Assembly: GCA_020861125.1 (NCBI GenBank)
Contig: JAJBSZ010000076.1
Span: 1-6,629, forward strand
Source: Planctomycetota bacterium
GTDB taxonomy: Bacteria; Planctomycetota; SZUA-567
Direction: 5' to 3'
Length of the DNA: 6,629 bases
This document shows, piece after piece, positions 5,501 to 6,629 of the stretch; within the stretch, counting starts at the first letter, position 1; each line of letters starts with the position of its first letter. The notes beneath the pieces are model-generated. The model searched no databases. It was not told the DNA's origin and saw only the letters and a program-made list of their open reading frames with translations. Position numbers and translations under genes: made by a program.

Positions 5501-6629
5501 GTAAATGTACAGGCCGTCGCCGGCGCGGATCTCGGTGTAGTCGCCTATCCGGGAGCCGACACTGGGGTCGTCCAGCGAATCGGTGATGAAAATATCGCGC
5601 CCGGCGGTGAGGATTGAATGGTCGCTCTGACCAACCGAATCCACGGGGCCATCGAATACGGTGCCGGAGATAACGAGATCGTTATCCGCTGTCATCTGGG
5701 TGTCGTTGCCGTAGCGCGAGAGGCCGTTGCCTGAACCCTGGACATAAATATCGGTGCCAGTTACTTGCAGACCCTGGTTCGTCGTATAATCCACGTTTTG
5801 AGAGATAACGTCCGACAGCAGGACCGTACCACCGGCGGTGAGAGTGGCATCTTCTACGAAGCGGCTTCCTTGTACGTACAGGTCGGTCACTGCCGTAAGT
5901 TCGGTCTGACTATTAAAGGTGGCGCCGTCGCCGATGTAAATGTTTCTGCCTTTGATGGTGGCGGTGTCGGTGAAGTTGGCCGAATCGTTGCCACCCCACT
6001 TGTTGATCCAGATGTCCAGGTCGGCGGACATGGTGGTGTCGCCGCTGACCTGCAGCGAGTGTTCAGCGGTATCGTCGCCGGCATTTATCACTACATTCGA
6101 GTTGGACGTAATGGACAAATCGCCGCCAAGGGTGACGGAACTGTCCTCATCGCTGGTGTTAATGGCGATGTCGCCCAGCGCGTTCAATTCGGTATTGCCG
6201 TTGGAGACATTGAGGGTGCTCTCGCCGTTGGCGTTGATGCTGATGCCGCCGTCCGTGGAGGTGGCGGTAAAATTGCCGCCAATTCGCAAGTCATTTTCGT
6301 CAGTACCGTAGTTGAGGGCTATGTCTCCTCCGGCATCAATGTTAACGTCACCGGTGATTAGCGCGTTATTTGTGCCATTTCCGAAATTGATTGCGGCATT
6401 TCCGGTGGCATCCATGAGCAGATTGCCATCAAGGGTGATGGTATTGCTGCCTGTGCCGGCATTGAGGATAATATCCTGGTTTGAAAAAATGGAAACATCG
6501 TCTTTGAAGCTCAGCTCATCATTGCCAGCTCCATAATTGAAGTACACCGACCCGCCAATTCTGTCGGTGGCAAGGCCCATGGCAACCGTGCCGTCCAAAC
6601 TTGCGTAATTATTTCCATCCCCATAGTTG
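2531..6629 (-). CDS. Large type V autotransporter: beta-helix passenger plus C-terminal barrel (5' end outside window)
   Basis: The frame enters at the right edge and ends at TGA 2531-2533, giving 1365 complete codons (residue 1 here is the codon at 6628). The N-terminus and signal peptide are missing. A TTG at 6598 could be taken as a start, but the frame stays open upstream and the upstream residues (NYGDGNNYAS) match the repeats that follow. Residues 1-232 are about 25-residue beta-helix repeats; 242-420 are a second repeat family. A long beta-rich passenger follows to about residue 840, including an autochaperone-like SDFVQVSGDANFTGTARLNV at 797-816. A helical linker (about 970-1050) contains LHPEPYADLANLNL. 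Residues 1080-1365 form the barrel: FWTAGFGAK, then VWGAAVGVV, GLTGGYARSD, and a final YSLMAGMNF. The terminal Phe is the signal recognised by the BAM complex. C1072 and C1079 sit just before the barrel. In this family the barrel inserts in the outer membrane and exports the passenger. The ligand is unknown, and I see no protease or lipase motif. Confidence 0.95.
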   Translation of the reverse strand, partial: NYGDGNNYASLDGTVAMGLATDRIGGSVYFNYGAGNDELSFKDDVSIFSNQDIILNAGTGSNTITLDGNLLMDATGNAAINFGNGTNNALITGDVNIDAGGDIALNYGTDENDLRIGGNFTATSTDGGISINANGESTLNVSNGNTELNALGDIAINTSDEDSSVTLGGDLSITSNSNVVINAGDDTAEHSLQVSGDTTMSADLDIWINKWGGNDSANFTDTATIKGRNIYIGDGATFNSQTELTAVTDLYVQGSRFVEDATLTAGGTVLLSDVISQNVDYTTNQGLQVTGTDIYVQGSGNGLSRYGNDTQMTADNDLVISGTVFDGPVDSVGQSDHSILTAGRDIFITDSLDDPSVGSRIGDYTEIRAGDGLYIYGPETSVGNNVDAEAENMLYLKDIRIDNDSSLRVNSGTVVISNVQSGIGTVISSVGVAGGETDWHLEGADTNIRGALEMNDDLDIVYVREGYYDTIRNQTGDMELTFFGGKIGTIDNSSSTQRGSTDAGNSTITLAGHTNTQDPSETQSIEHIKGNADGTDELYILSGVRFTEYVDPADNYDNPARGGAVDPDRYPQNNQITSITDFTLVHLAAGTADSRTGLEIGTRDGNSNGVLFESESVYMESFTDLFLHQADPLAGEYHKADEINIVGSNSILWLDRSTITNYTAGKELQITISGTNSMITGYMTRTAAGFTDYNIIGNLAMGNGTIIKPYHGEFYDPLFYIERECTMDGDMKLPLFNEALSQSGVGLAIDGELEMAGGAVLDIRIFTTDDDNHTTTINEYDEYGNVIGSEVVNASSSDFVQVSGDANFTGTARLNVTFGNDNELTAKIGDRYGSGVNYEGFNVYSGNGNEDTYYYSIVRSESGDITMNGLTGVNIDENATFDGTTIFKSDMLGSWDTMVGSTGDEILLRFRLLAKHPVDGGIASDMHEPNAVNAAAQIDRIRYPFDHDDIHVRYDGDMVAYYSSNPDLFPNYQYKYIKDFEDLLLAIQNNIASGSDLYKDIRMLHPEPYADLANLNLNLMDQFIKVREQHGVSSLFAVEVDDYATAVAEAEAWSERRNGSAYASIYDDDLYCTVDQFVCNPVRFWTAGFGAKADQKNVGTEYGYDTEVWGAAVGVVKEFGDLYFGLTGGYARSDVSWNELSAGAKTDAYMADFLVGYRRGLGFVEAFGNYAYSEHDVTRVIAIPGYNNGVARGDYHDDVWGGGIRFGYQARLGKNWLMIPTIGVNYIQTKSGSFTESGRHDMAVLLDFAKGGIKRRNVRAPLTVRVNRSFAACGFVVTPEFRGSVSAIFGNKSAKAYTRFVGDPGANSEGIFYANGIKTGRWAAQLGTSLEISRRGRFNLTGNYDYTFAKKSHEHNYSLMAGMNF
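2534..3391 (-). other. Autotransporter beta-barrel domain (PF03797-type)
   Basis: These are the last 286 codons of the large gene, a normal size for this domain. Alternating polar and apolar strands with Gly and aromatic residues are visible throughout (FGLTGGYARSDVSW, YMADFLVGYRRG, VEAFGNYAYSEHDV, WGGGIRFGYQARLG, YDYTFAKKSHEHNYS). The last strand ends in Met-Asn-Phe, typical of outer-membrane proteins. One cysteine (C1273, in AACGFVVTPEF) lies inside the barrel, which is unusual but not disqualifying. Confidence 0.93.
5372..5905 (-). repeat. Second passenger repeat family, DxYIxG-type, 19-28 residues
   Basis: Seven to eight consecutive units share a core of the form xLTAxxDLYVxG followed by a variable loop. 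Examples are ELTAVTDLYVQG, TLTAGGTVLLSD, LQVTGTDIYVQG, QMTADNDLVISG, ILTAGRDIFITD, EIRAGDGLYIYG and AEAENMLYLKD. Unit length varies from about 19 to 28 residues through the loops. This fits successive coils of a beta-helix with loops projecting at one corner. Confidence 0.65.
5933..6629 (-). repeat. Tandem ~25-residue (75-base) beta-helix repeats in the autotransporter passenger
   Basis: Successive units begin with N-x-G and end with a hydrophobic D-I-x-(I/L) strand. They start at 6538 (NYGAGNDELSF), 6463 (NAGTGSNTITL), 6388 (NFGNGTNNALI), 6313 (NYGTDENDLRI), 6235 (NANGESTLNVS), 6160 (NTSDEDSSVTL), 6085 (NAGDDTAEHSL) and 6004 (NKWGGNDSANF). Lengths are 25, 25, 25, 26, 25, 25, 27 and 24 residues. 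A further unit of the same type (NYGDGNNYASL) reaches the right edge, so the array continues outside the window. The repeats are degenerate in DNA sequence, so they are old or diversified. Confidence 0.85.

Noticed and set aside
5765..6361. A 198-codon plus-strand frame
   Set aside because: It is the antisense of the autotransporter repeats. Its Val/Gly periodicity only mirrors the 25-residue repeats on the other strand.
5933..6598. RTX-type calcium-binding nonapeptides
   Set aside because: Some turns read NYGAGND or NYGTDEND, but the period is about 25 residues rather than nine, and the GGxGxDxUx consensus is not repeated. The C-terminal barrel also argues for autotransport rather than type I secretion.
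5933..6629. CRISPR array or DNA-level tandem repeat
   Set aside because: The 75-base periodicity is visible only in the protein; the DNA units are not identical and there are no repeat-spacer blocks.

Overview
This 6.6-kb window looks like part of a cell-surface or secreted-protein locus from a GC-rich diderm (outer-membrane) bacterium. All three genes that I can support lie on the minus strand, so transcription runs from right to left. A member of the PVC group (Lentisphaerota/Victivallales or Planctomycetota-like) fits best. The reasons are a passenger with chlamydial-PMP-type GGA(I/V) and FxxN repeats, a small secreted protein rich in VPV/YTV-like repeats of the planctomycete type, and a classical autotransporter barrel. 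The taxonomy is inference, and there is no marker gene to confirm it.

Layout from right to left. (1) 6629-2531: the C-terminal 1365 codons of a very large autotransporter whose 5' end lies outside the window. It starts with a tandem array of about 25-residue beta-helix repeats (6629-5933), then a second, looser repeat family (5905-5372), a long beta-rich passenger, an autochaperone-like stretch, a helical linker and a 286-residue C-terminal beta-barrel ending in Phe. (2) 2530-2434: a short spacer with a 9-bp stem-loop and the ribosome binding site of the next gene. (3) 2433-1792: a 213-residue exported protein with a Cys/Pro-rich segment and a C-terminal half of VPV-type repeats. (4) 1791-1310: a 482-base spacer with two GC-rich stem-loops, a textbook rho-independent terminator, an upstream region with short direct repeats, and a strong ribosome binding site. 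(5) 1309-1: the first 436 codons of another surface protein with a signal peptide and PMP-like repeats, cut off by the left edge.

All three products appear to be exported. The two large ones are beta-helical surface proteins, at least one delivered by type V (autotransporter) secretion. The small protein between them is probably periplasmic or envelope-associated. The terminator separates the PMP-like gene from the two genes to its right, so at least two transcription units are likely. I see no RNA genes, transposases, CRISPR arrays, defence genes or phage genes. Long open frames on the plus strand are antisense shadows of the GC-rich minus-strand genes.
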